From Candidatus Elusimicrobium euhamitermitis (GTDB lineage Bacteria; Elusimicrobiota; Elusimicrobia; Elusimicrobiales; Elusimicrobiaceae), in contig JAIRUU010000023.1 of NCBI GenBank assembly GCA_031254225.1, positions 1-8,382 of the forward strand: 8,382 nt of DNA. The letters run 5' to 3'. This document shows, piece after piece, positions 1 through 6,245 of the stretch; position 1 is the stretch's first letter; every line of letters starts with the position of its first letter. The notes beneath the pieces were generated by a model that was given only the letters and a program-made list of their open reading frames with translations, did not search any database and was not told where the DNA came from. The translations under genes and the position numbers were made by a program.

Positions 1-542
1 CTGTCAAGAGCATAAACGGCGTTCACGCCGTTGGTTCCTATTTCCGTTCCGTTAAGGGAAAGGCAGAGATTATTTGCCCTTTCGTCATTCTGCGGAGCTT
101 CGCACTGTCTTGAACCGGGGAACTGCGGCGAGTCGGGGAGATATTGTTTGTAAACGTTCTTTATACGGCTGTCGGTTCCGCTTACGTAAATGAAATCGCC
201 CTCTATAACCACTTTAAACTGTATTGTCCCGTTCAAAAGGGACACGGTATCCTGCGAGGCTGACTGCCCGTCCCCCAGCGAGATATTAAGGTTCTGGAAA
301 TTATTTGTGTAAGCGCCGGAGCCGTATTGATATTCTCTTTCGGCGTTAACGATATCTTTGACTGACGGCATAAGATTTGTAAATCTGCTTTTATCCACGG
401 CGGTTGTATAAATGGGTATGACTATGGCCGCCAGTATGCCTATGATGAGCACTACAACGCCTATTTCCATTAAAGTAAACGCTTCTTTGCCGCGCGGGAT
501 TAAGCTTTTAAATTTGCGGCCGTTTTTTGTCTGCGGAAGCAT
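1..542 (-). CDS. Type IV pilin-like / pseudopilin protein, 3' end outside window
   Basis: At least 180 residues are readable on the minus strand; the gene runs off the left edge, so the C-terminus is missing. Residues 1-20 are a basic leader ending KEA, followed by FTLMEIGVVVLIIGILAAIV, the class III signal and hydrophobic helix of type IV pilins and pseudopilins, with the conserved Glu at mature position 5. The residue before the cleavage site is Ala rather than the usual Gly. After the helix come TTAVDKSRFTNLMPSVKDIV and a Ser/Gly/Asn-rich globular part with two Cys (in SRQCEAP and NNLCLSL), a pair often disulfide-linked in such proteins. The family is processed by a prepilin peptidase and assembled into a pilus or type II secretion pseudopilus at the inner membrane. 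The start is set by an AAAGGGGG ribosome site (548-555) five bases upstream. The layout matches pilin-like proteins I recall as abundant in Elusimicrobium. Major versus minor pilin cannot be decided. Confidence 0.9.
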   Translation of the reverse strand, partial: MLPQTKNGRKFKSLIPRGKEAFTLMEIGVVVLIIGILAAIVIPIYTTAVDKSRFTNLMPSVKDIVNAEREYQYGSGAYTNNFQNLNISLGDGQSASQDTVSLLNGTIQFKVVIEGDFIYVSGTDSRIKNVYKQYLPDSPQFPGSRQCEAPQNDERANNLCLSLNGTEIGTNGVNAVYALD

Positions 543-632
543 TGGAACCCCCTTTACGAATATTTAGGCTAATTCAATATATCAAATCTATAGTATGATT
601 ACAAATTTAAATAGGTCTGTTTTTTTTGTAAA

Positions 633-650
633 AAACTATTATAATAGTTT
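633..650. promoter_or_regulatory. Perfect 18-bp palindrome with embedded TATAAT in divergent promoter region
   Basis: AAACTATTA is followed directly by its reverse complement TAATAGTTT, with no spacer. The centre contains TATAAT (640-645) on the plus strand and, by symmetry, TATAAT on the minus strand. On the plus strand this gives a start of transcription near 652 and a leader of about 46 bases before the Cys-rich gene; I see no good -35 hexamer. For the pilin-like gene another candidate is TTGTCA (670-675, minus) with a 16-base spacer to TATAAA (648-653, minus), which also overlaps the palindrome. The element could be an operator, a promoter that fires both ways, or chance in AT-rich DNA. 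Confidence 0.5.
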
Positions 651-697
651 ATAGCGTTGTATATATTTATGACAATTACTTTCTCTATAGAGGAACT

Positions 698-2389
698 ATG
701 AAAAAATTTTTTATTGCCGTTTTATTTTTATTGCCCGCCGTTTTTGCCGCGGCGCAGGAAGCGCAGAAAATGGTTTCCTATTACCCCACGCCTTACGCGG
801 TTTATGACGAGATAACCGCCAACGAGGTCGCCGTTCTGGGCACCGGCCCTAACACGCCGGCCATTAAAGCGGGCTCGTTCGGCATTACCATGCTTGACGT
901 GGGGGCTGACCTTAACGTGCAAAGCGCGGATCAGGTATCGTCCAAATTTGTGCTTGTGGGGCCTAATCCTGCACGGTCCGCAACCGACGCGAAGGGCAGG
1001 CTGGCCGCCGGCCTTTTAAGGCTTAACAATACATTGGGCAATGGTACAATACGGTCGCCTTTCTCAGAGGGTCTTGAATCCGAACTTCATTTAATAGACA
1101 CGTGGAATATGCACGACACAAGCGGAAAAACAAAAATTTTCCCGTACGCAAGGCCCATGAATCCCAAAGCGAAGACCATGAGGTGGAAGGATATTACCTA
1201 TTGTCTGGATACGCCGTGTAAACAGAACTGCGTGGATGAGTGGAAAGACCCTGCTAATCACGATGCCGGAACAGAGCAGAAATGTACGAATATTACGAAA
1301 ACGGCCACATTCCTTGTTATTGACGAGACGTCAAACTGCACTAAAACCGCCGACGCTTTGGCGCCGATGAAGTTAAGTTACGCTTACTGCGGTTATTGGG
1401 ATTATTTTTACCCGGACGGGACTCTGGCTAAACAGTCTCTCTACAGCCTTCCTTCGTCGGGTTTTGACAGCATTGACACGTGCGACGGCAATATTCAGGA
1501 CGCTTATACGTGCAAGCCCGGACAGCCTAAGACTAACTGCTGGGACGTTCAGGTATCAAGCTCGCAAAAGCAGGCTCTCAGCGACGCTCAGGCGGCGGCC
1601 AGGGCCACGGTGTATAATTACAGCGTCGGCGTGCTGATAAATAATAACCAGAGCCCTTTTGAAAGGCCTACTCTTAACGGGGACTGCACCGAAGGGCAGA
1701 ATTTTGACTGTCATATAGGCAAGGACAATCCAGCCGCGTCGGTTGACCCTCTTAAAGCCGGCAGAGGATGGGACCAGTTTGCCTCAACGTACGCCACTTC
1801 CGCGGCGGCGCGTTTGAAATGCCAGCGGTGGTCGCTTGAGTTCTATGTGGGCGGGAAGCTTAACGTAAGAGGCGAGGAGTATAAAATAGTAAACGGGAAT
1901 AAGGTTAAATCGGCCGACGCAAAACAGGTGGGCTGGGACGGCGGCAAAATCCTGGCTACCATGTTTCTTGGCAATTGGCCGTCTCTGTCAAACAAGAATT
2001 TTTCCAAAATAGGCTCCATTGGGTACTGCCAGAAAGGCGTGGATATGTCAAAATTGTGCAAGACCGCAGGTTACGAAAAATATAAATGCATAAGCGCGAT
2101 AACGCTTCCCGCGGCTACGGTTCCGAAAGCATGGTCCTCCGTGGACGTCGGCGGCGGCAAAACGGCTGACGGCTATTCCTGCCAGGACCAGGCGGGAACG
2201 GGCGTTCTGTCTTCCTGCGAGGACTTAAATCCCGCTGCTCCGCCTCCGCAGCTGGAATGTAAGACCACATGGGTTGACTGTCCGGAGAGCCCCACCTGTT
2301 CCCACTATTCAACTTATTGCACGGGAGGAGGGGGCGGCGGCTATTCAGTTCCGCTGACGTATTACGCAAGACGCGTGACGTGCTGCTAG
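698..2389 (+). CDS. Secreted cysteine-rich protein of unknown function (YYPTPYAVYDE motif)
   Basis: 563 residues. Residues 1-19 form a signal peptide (MKKFF, hydrophobic core, AAA-Q cleavage), so the protein is exported. Just after it comes QKMVSYYPTPYAVYDEITA; similar YYP-x-PY-x-x-Y stretches occur, as I remember, at the mature N-terminus of secreted proteins found beside pilin genes in Elusimicrobiota and related bacteria. Residues 40-135 are Gly/Ala/Val-rich and resemble a beta-rich repeat region. From residue 169 to the end there are 23 Cys, including CLDTPCKQNC and a terminal CC, which implies several disulfides. A run of six Gly (543-548) precedes the last 15 residues. The start has AGAGGA (689-694) three bases upstream. 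It is divergent from the pilin-like gene and ends at a strong terminator, so it is likely transcribed alone. A role as pilus-associated or surface adhesin is inference only; no enzyme motif was recognised. Confidence 0.85.
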   Translation: MKKFFIAVLFLLPAVFAAAQEAQKMVSYYPTPYAVYDEITANEVAVLGTGPNTPAIKAGSFGITMLDVGADLNVQSADQVSSKFVLVGPNPARSATDAKGRLAAGLLRLNNTLGNGTIRSPFSEGLESELHLIDTWNMHDTSGKTKIFPYARPMNPKAKTMRWKDITYCLDTPCKQNCVDEWKDPANHDAGTEQKCTNITKTATFLVIDETSNCTKTADALAPMKLSYAYCGYWDYFYPDGTLAKQSLYSLPSSGFDSIDTCDGNIQDAYTCKPGQPKTNCWDVQVSSSQKQALSDAQAAARATVYNYSVGVLINNNQSPFERPTLNGDCTEGQNFDCHIGKDNPAASVDPLKAGRGWDQFASTYATSAAARLKCQRWSLEFYVGGKLNVRGEEYKIVNGNKVKSADAKQVGWDGGKILATMFLGNWPSLSNKNFSKIGSIGYCQKGVDMSKLCKTAGYEKYKCISAITLPAATVPKAWSSVDVGGGKTADGYSCQDQAGTGVLSSCEDLNPAAPPPQLECKTTWVDCPESPTCSHYSTYCTGGGGGGYSVPLTYYARRVTCC

Positions 2390-2433
2390 AACTTTTGTCC
2401 TGCGTCTGCGGCTGCAAGTAAGTTTACAATCTC

Positions 2434-2466
2434 AAAAATCCCCGCTTCCTCGGCGGGGATTTTTTT
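2434..2466 (+). terminator. Strong intrinsic terminator after the Cys-rich gene
   Basis: AAAAATCCCCGC (2434-2445) pairs perfectly with GCGGGGATTTTT (2453-2464) around a seven-base loop, and the T run extends to 2466. It lies 45 bases past the stop codon. The A run on the left arm means it could also work on the minus strand. Confidence 0.93.
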
Positions 2467-2483
2467 ATTTGCCCTTGCCCTTA

Positions 2484-2548
2484 TTTTTTTCCTCTCCCTC
2501 CCGCCTGTGTTTCACTACGGCGCGGCAGTCACAGGGAGAGGGAAAAAA
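2484..2548. repeat. Intergenic hairpin repeat, copy 1
   Basis: Outer arms TTTTTTTCCTCTCCCT (2484-2499) and AGGGAGAGGGAAAAAA (2533-2548) pair over 16 positions with one G-T wobble. The interior holds a 28-base core (2501-2528) containing GTTTCACTACGGCGCGG, which recurs at 4654-4681 with two mismatches. Inside the core CGCC (2502-2505) can pair with GGCG (2519-2522), and GTG-TTT-CAC forms a mini-hairpin. It lies just after a terminator and immediately before the promoter of the SpoIID-like gene. Both strands carry T before and A after the hairpin, so it is not a typical intrinsic terminator. It resembles a REP- or MITE-type dispersed palindrome; no transposase is present. Confidence 0.85.
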
Positions 2549-2550
2549 TT

Positions 2551-2565
2551 GGTATAATTTTGTTA
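2551..2565 (+). promoter_or_regulatory. Extended -10 promoter placing transcription start at the start codon
   Basis: TGGTATAAT (2550-2558) is a perfect extended -10 element (TGnTATAAT). The usual seven-base distance to the start of transcription lands on position 2565, the A of the ATG of the SpoIID-like gene. There is no purine-rich ribosome site between the -10 and the ATG (only TTTGTT). The best -35 match, GTCACA (2528-2533), is weak and lies inside the hairpin repeat. This supports a leaderless mRNA. Confidence 0.55.
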
Positions 2566-4637
2566 TGAAAAAACATATTATTCCGGCGGCGGTTTTGGCT
2601 TTTATTTTTGCCGCGGCCGGTATTTTAAAAGCGCAGGCCGTGCAGTCCGGCTATGAGAGAAAGCCCGACGTGCGGCTTAACGAAGAGCGCATAAGAAAAA
2701 CCGTTTTTGATTATAAACTTTTGCCCGAAGTAGCCGCGGCCGCCAAGTTTTGCGCGGGCGCGGATTTTGAAAAGTGCAGGGCGGAGCTTACGGCCGCCGC
2801 GTCTTCCGGCGGCAGCGCCGCTGCGGCGCAGGCTGAGACGGAACTCGCTTTCGCTTATTTCAACCGAGGGCTTACAGCGGACGCGCTTACCCACATCAAC
2901 AAAGCCGTTGCGCTGGACGCGGAAAATCCTTTTGCTTTTCTTGCCAAAACATGGTTTCTTGTAAGCGCTGGAAATTATAAAGACGCCAAAAAAGAGGCGG
3001 ACGCAATGTTTTATCTTACGGCGGATTTTGAGTACACGGCTTCCGTTCGGCTGGCGGCCGCGGTGTCGGACTTTCTTTCCAAAAACAGGCCCAAAGCGCA
3101 GGAAAATTTTGCCTACATTTATTCCACAAACCCTTATCTTATCAGTCTTGCGGCGTACATGATAGGCCGCGTGAGTTTTGACATAGGGGACGAAAGAAAT
3201 TTAAAAGCCGCCGGCATTTTCGCGCAGCAGGCGCTTAACCACGACGATAGAAATTTCCCCGCCGCCCGTTTGTTCGCGGACATTAAATTTAAGCAAAAAG
3301 ACTTTAGCGGCGCATGGCAGTATTACGCCATGAATTTTACAAAAGACACGCGGGACGCGGCCGCGGCAAAAAGATTAAAAAAACTTGACAAAAAAGAAAT
3401 CAAAAACAAAACGCTTTTTGTCTCAAAACTTGAAACGCCCATAGCGCGCTCTTATGAAACCGCCGGCGGCAGACAAATAAAAATTTCTCTTTACGCGCGG
3501 CCGGACAAAACGCCTGCCGCGCTGCAGAGTTTTGAAATAGTGAGCGAAGGCCCTCTGTCCGTGCAGGACGAAAAACTGGGCGAAGTTTTTAAAAGCGCGC
3601 CCATGGTGGCGGAGCGGATTATTTTTGCGCCGGACGCGGCCAGCCTCGTCATAAAAGACCGCTACGGCAATATAAAATTTGCTACCAAACGCCCCGTCAC
3701 TCTCACCCCGGCGCAGGGCAAAACAATGCTTGTTAAAAACGCCAAAAGCTTAAATGATTTTGAGGCTGATTTCAGCGACAAAGAACTTACCGGCGTTCTT
3801 ACGGTAACAACCGGGCCGAAAGGTTTTACGCTTGTCAACACCGCCGCGCTTGAGGACGTGCTGTCGTCAATGATTATGGGCGGCGCGGAAGCCGCGGGCC
3901 TGCGTGAAGAAGCGCTTAAAGCTTTGGCCGTGGCCGCCAGAAGTTATTTGGAAAATTTTGACGCGGTTACTGACAATGAGCCCGGTCTCAAATACGGCGG
4001 CGTAAACATACAGTCCGGCCCGTCGGCGGACGCCGTGAAAGCCACGCGCGGCGTAAGGCTTGCCAACGGCAATTTAGGTTTTTACGATAATTGTTTTGTG
4101 TACGGGGACGGCGTTAAAAACGCGCCTTCCGCGCCGGATTTTGTTTACAGCCCGTCAAACGTTTTTAAATATCTGATTTCAAACCCGCCGGAAGATTTGC
4201 TTTCCGCGCCGTCAGACCCCACGCAGTGGGCGCCGGTAAAGTGGGCGTATTATTATGATATGGCGGACGTGCAAAACCGCGCGAATTATTTTAAAAATAT
4301 CGGCAAAATAACGGCGGTGGAAATTAATAAGACCACGGAGCTTGGCCGCGTTGAAAGCCTGGTTTTTAAAGGCGCAAAAGATTCTCTTGAAGTAACCGGC
4401 GCCGCGCAGATGAAATTTATTTTGGGCGCCGGAACAACGCGCTCAACGCTGTTCAATATTATTCCTTTATATAAAGGCAAAAAACTGCTGTCGCTGCTGG
4501 TTATCGGCGCGGACAGCGGCTCGGGCGCGGGCATGTGCATAGCAGGCGCAAGAGGCCTGGAAGCGCAGGATAAAAACTTTAAAGAAATCTTAAAATTTTA
4601 TTTCCCGACCGCGGAAATAAAAACAACAGACCAATGA
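2565..4637 (+). CDS. Exported TPR protein with C-terminal SpoIID/LytB-like domain
   Basis: 690 residues from the ATG at 2565. An in-frame ATG at 2469 lies upstream, but the extra 32 codons translate the terminator-proximal spacer and the hairpin repeat, so it is rejected. Residues 1-25 are a signal peptide (cleavage about AQA-VQS). Residues 88-150 and 230-265 contain TPR-like helix pairs (ETELAFAYFNRGLTADALTH; FSGAWQYYAM). A linker of beta-rich sequence (285-400) follows. Residues 405-685 match SpoIID/LytB: EEALKALAVAARSYLE (448-463; family EALKAQAVAARTYA), KNIGKITAVEI, LGRVESLVFKG, then GSGAGMCIAGARGLEAQ and FKEILKFYFP. SpoIID is a lytic transglycosylase acting on peptidoglycan stripped of stem peptides; non-sporulating bacteria use relatives in wall remodelling. 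The usual GHGVGM reads GSGAGM and the Ser/Cys-Gly-Gly segment near 510 is altered, so activity is uncertain. The glycosyltransferase gene follows 75 bases later. Confidence 0.88.
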   Translation: MKKHIIPAAVLAFIFAAAGILKAQAVQSGYERKPDVRLNEERIRKTVFDYKLLPEVAAAAKFCAGADFEKCRAELTAAASSGGSAAAAQAETELAFAYFNRGLTADALTHINKAVALDAENPFAFLAKTWFLVSAGNYKDAKKEADAMFYLTADFEYTASVRLAAAVSDFLSKNRPKAQENFAYIYSTNPYLISLAAYMIGRVSFDIGDERNLKAAGIFAQQALNHDDRNFPAARLFADIKFKQKDFSGAWQYYAMNFTKDTRDAAAAKRLKKLDKKEIKNKTLFVSKLETPIARSYETAGGRQIKISLYARPDKTPAALQSFEIVSEGPLSVQDEKLGEVFKSAPMVAERIIFAPDAASLVIKDRYGNIKFATKRPVTLTPAQGKTMLVKNAKSLNDFEADFSDKELTGVLTVTTGPKGFTLVNTAALEDVLSSMIMGGAEAAGLREEALKALAVAARSYLENFDAVTDNEPGLKYGGVNIQSGPSADAVKATRGVRLANGNLGFYDNCFVYGDGVKNAPSAPDFVYSPSNVFKYLISNPPEDLLSAPSDPTQWAPVKWAYYYDMADVQNRANYFKNIGKITAVEINKTTELGRVESLVFKGAKDSLEVTGAAQMKFILGAGTTRSTLFNIIPLYKGKKLLSLLVIGADSGSGAGMCIAGARGLEAQDKNFKEILKFYFPTAEIKTTDQ

Positions 4638-4638
4638 A

Positions 4639-4699
4639 TTTCCCCTCTCCCGCCCGCCTCCGTTTCACTACGGCGCGGCAGGCAAGGGGAGAGGGGAAA
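4639..4699. repeat. Intergenic hairpin repeat, copy 2
   Basis: Outer arms TTTCCCCTCTCCC (4639-4651) and GGGAGAGGGGAAA (4687-4699) are a perfect 13-bp inverted repeat. The interior core 4654-4681 matches copy 1 at 26 of 28 positions (CC replaces GT just before GTTTCACTACGG). The outer arms differ from copy 1 but keep pairing, a sign that the fold rather than the exact sequence is maintained. It begins one base past the stop codon of the SpoIID-like gene and ends 13 bases before the glycosyltransferase start, so it forms nearly the whole intergenic gap and would be in the transcript if both genes are co-transcribed. Confidence 0.85.
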
Positions 4700-4712
4700 A
4701 GAGTAACTTACA

Positions 4713-5900
4713 ATGTCAAAACGCGGCAAAATAAAAATCCTCTATATTATCACGCGCATGGACACGGGCGGGGCGCAGAAGAGCGTCCTTTATTCCGCGC
4801 AGAATCTGCCGGAAAATTTTACCGCTTTTCTTGCCGCGGGCCCGGGCGGCGCTTTTGAAAGTCTGGCTTCCCGCGGGCTTAAAAATAATTTTTTTATCAT
4901 AAAAAGTTTAAGGCAGAAAATTTCCCCGTTAAATATTTTACACGACGTCATCGCCGTTCTGCAGACCGGCAGAATAATGTTAAAAATACGGCCGCACATA
5001 ATCCACACAAATACCCCGAAGGCGGGCATTATAGGACGGGCGGCCGCTTATATTTTCTGGCCGCGCGCCAAGGTCGCGCACACGTATCACGGCCTGGGTT
5101 TCAGCGTTTACGGCGGCAAAAAAAGATACCGTTTTTACGCCGCGCTTGAAAAAATGTGGGCGCTTATAACGCGCAGACTCATTTTTGTTTCTTCCTCAAA
5201 TATGGAAGAAGCCAAACGCCTGCGCATAGGCGGCGCGAAAAAAAACGTTTTGATTTACCCCGGCGCGCTGTTTGAAAACCTGCCGCGCGGTTTTGACAAA
5301 ACAAAAAAACTTGACGCGCTGGGCGTTAAGGGGCCCGCAAAAATAGTTTTATCCTGCGGCAATTTTAAGCCTGAGAAAAACGCGCGGGATTTTGTTTTGG
5401 CTGCCGCGGCCGTCGTCAAAAAAATGCCGGACGTTTATTTTCTCTACGCCGGCGCCGGCGGAAGCGAAGAAGGCGCTGTTAAAAATCTTGCGAAAAAATT
5501 AAACCTTAAAAAAAATCTTATGTTCCTCGGCGCGCGGCAAGACGTGCGGGAACTGCTGGGAATTGCGGATTTATACGTTTCCGCTTCTTTGCGCGAGGGG
5601 CTGCCCGTCGCGCTGATTGAAGCCCTAGGCGCGGGAGTGCCGGCCGTATGTTACGCGGCGGACGGCACGGCTGAAATTTTAAAAAATAACCGCAGCGGCC
5701 TGCTCGCGCCAAAGGGAAACAGAGAATATCTGGAGGCAAAAATATTGCGCGTTCTGGGCGACAAAGAGTTGTGCCGCCGTCTTAAAAACGGCGCGGAAGT
5801 TTTTGACAAACAAACGTTTTCCGCGCAAAACACCGTCTCAAAACAGGTTGAGCTTTATAAAAAAATACTGCCGCGTAAAATACTTCGTCAAAATTTCTAA
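4713..5900 (+). CDS. GT4-family (GT-B fold) glycosyltransferase
   Basis: 395 residues, normal for the family. The N-terminal half starts KIKILYIITRMDTGGAQKSV, the acceptor-side Rossmann domain with the GG loop, followed by HIIHTNTPKAGIIGRAAA and AHTYHGLGF (about 96-130), which resemble transferases that build capsule, O-antigen or protein glycans. The C-terminal half begins near AKIVLSCGNFKPEKN (209-223), where the Lys is typical of nucleotide-sugar phosphate binding. It has the signature EGLPVALIE (E295 and E303, the E-x7-E motif) and then AGVPAV. The reaction is transfer of a sugar from an NDP-sugar with retention of anomeric configuration, at the cytoplasmic face of the membrane; donor and acceptor cannot be told. 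ATG 4713 is chosen because the homologous strand begins at once; the ribosome site is weak (AAGAG nine bases upstream). It probably shares a transcript with the SpoIID-like gene upstream. No intrinsic terminator follows until 6085. Confidence 0.92.
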   Translation: MSKRGKIKILYIITRMDTGGAQKSVLYSAQNLPENFTAFLAAGPGGAFESLASRGLKNNFFIIKSLRQKISPLNILHDVIAVLQTGRIMLKIRPHIIHTNTPKAGIIGRAAAYIFWPRAKVAHTYHGLGFSVYGGKKRYRFYAALEKMWALITRRLIFVSSSNMEEAKRLRIGGAKKNVLIYPGALFENLPRGFDKTKKLDALGVKGPAKIVLSCGNFKPEKNARDFVLAAAAVVKKMPDVYFLYAGAGGSEEGAVKNLAKKLNLKKNLMFLGARQDVRELLGIADLYVSASLREGLPVALIEALGAGVPAVCYAADGTAEILKNNRSGLLAPKGNREYLEAKILRVLGDKELCRRLKNGAEVFDKQTFSAQNTVSKQVELYKKILPRKILRQNF

Positions 5901-5908
5901 AAAATTTG

Positions 5909-5914
5909 TATAAT
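5909..5914 (+). promoter_or_regulatory. Possible promoter (-10 TATAAT) after the glycosyltransferase gene
   Basis: TATAAT lies nine bases after the glycosyltransferase stop. A partial -35, TCGTCA (5885-5890), sits 18 bases upstream, inside the end of that gene. The predicted start of transcription, near 5921, would produce a short RNA of about 195 bases ending at the terminator at 6085-6117. Confidence 0.4.
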
Positions 5915-5945
5915 ATTAATGTAGTAACACGCTGGTACAGAAATT

Positions 5946-6059
5946 ATGAAAAATATTTTTAACCATATAATACGCACTGTCCGCGCAGTTCTCAATACTC
6001 TTGAGAATCGCGTTATTCTTATGCTTTGGACAAATAAAGAGCGGAGGGCGTTAGGTTAA
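5946..6059 (+). CDS. Possible 37-residue basic peptide, or part of a small RNA
   Basis: The frame begins MKNIFNHIIRTVRAV and ends WTNKERRALG, then TAA. It is short, basic, with a mixed hydrophobic/Arg helix-like middle (residues 4-28). No convincing ribosome site precedes the ATG (CAGAAATT). The DNA also folds: TTCTCAA (5989-5995) pairs with TTGAGAA (6001-6007) around a five-base loop, extended by CGCG (5982-5985) with CGCG (6009-6012) across a small internal loop. A promoter-like -10 precedes it and a terminator follows, so it is either a tiny peptide gene or a structured small RNA. I do not recognise the peptide. Confidence 0.35.
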   Translation: MKNIFNHIIRTVRAVLNTLENRVILMLWTNKERRALG

Positions 6060-6084
6060 ATAAATATAAAAAATTTAAAAATTT

Positions 6085-6117
6085 AAACCCCCCGCGATAA
6101 AAAAGCGGGGGTTTTTT
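6085..6117 (+). terminator. Intrinsic terminator, possibly bidirectional
   Basis: CCCCCGC (6089-6095) pairs with GCGGGGG (6105-6111) around a nine-base A-rich loop, followed by six T (6112-6117). One C (6088) is unpaired before further A-T pairs. It closes the glycosyltransferase/small-ORF transcript. The opposite strand has GGGTTTAAATTTTT after the stem, so it may also terminate a minus-strand transcript ending at 6125. Confidence 0.85.
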
Positions 6118-6124
6118 AATGCGC

Positions 6125-6214
6125 TTAAAACGCGCTCGGCGGGAAATAGGTCTTTATGCCCATACGCCGGTAGGTCCTTTGGCCCTGGCGGCCTGAAACA
6201 TATAAATTTAACAT
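6125..6214 (-). CDS. Possible 29-residue minus-strand ORF or remnant of a gene 3' end
   Basis: The minus frame reads MLNLYVSGRQGQRTY, then RRMGIKTYFPPSAF and TAA, 14 bases before the hairpin at 6085-6117. The ending looks like a natural protein tail, and the translation has a repeated pattern GQRTY / GIKTY, matching a partial DNA repeat (TAGGTC-TTTATGCCC at 6147 and TAGGTCCTTTGGCCC at 6171). No ribosome site precedes the ATG, and the DNA beyond it is a plain AT tract. A plus-strand frame over the same bases (6119-6196) is also open. It may be the stub of a deleted gene. Function unknown. Confidence 0.2.
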   Translation of the reverse strand: MLNLYVSGRQGQRTYRRMGIKTYFPPSAF

Positions 6215-6221
6215 ATATATA
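6193..6221 (+). promoter_or_regulatory. AT-rich putative promoter of the long right-hand gene
   Basis: CTGAAA (6193-6198, four of six matches to TTGACA) is 17 bases from TATATA (6216-6221) in a 35-base AT-rich stretch. Other -10-like hexamers (TATAAA 6201-6206, TATAAC 6220-6225) overlap. The gene must have its own promoter because a terminator precedes it, but the exact site is uncertain. Confidence 0.3.
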
Positions 6222-6245
6222 TAACATAAATGATGGGATAAAAAT

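Noticed and set aside
2484..2548. Hairpin repeat as a rho-independent terminator
   Set aside because: On each strand the stem is followed by A rather than T residues, and a proper terminator is already present at 2434-2466.
2469..2564. Upstream in-frame ATG giving a 32-codon longer SpoIID-like protein
   Set aside because: The extra codons translate the hairpin repeat and spacer; a signal peptide begins exactly at the ATG at 2565, and the -10 box lies inside the proposed extension.
4634..4858. 74-codon plus-strand frame starting at ATGA overlapping the SpoIID-like stop
   Set aside because: It reads through hairpin repeat copy 2 and then out of frame into the glycosyltransferase; its first residues resemble the false extension at 2469 only because both translate the same repeat.
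6119..6196. 25-codon plus-strand frame (MRLKRARREIGLYAHTPVG...)
   Set aside because: It starts inside the T-run tail of the terminator, has no ribosome site, and overlaps the minus-strand frame, whose ending is the better protein-like candidate.
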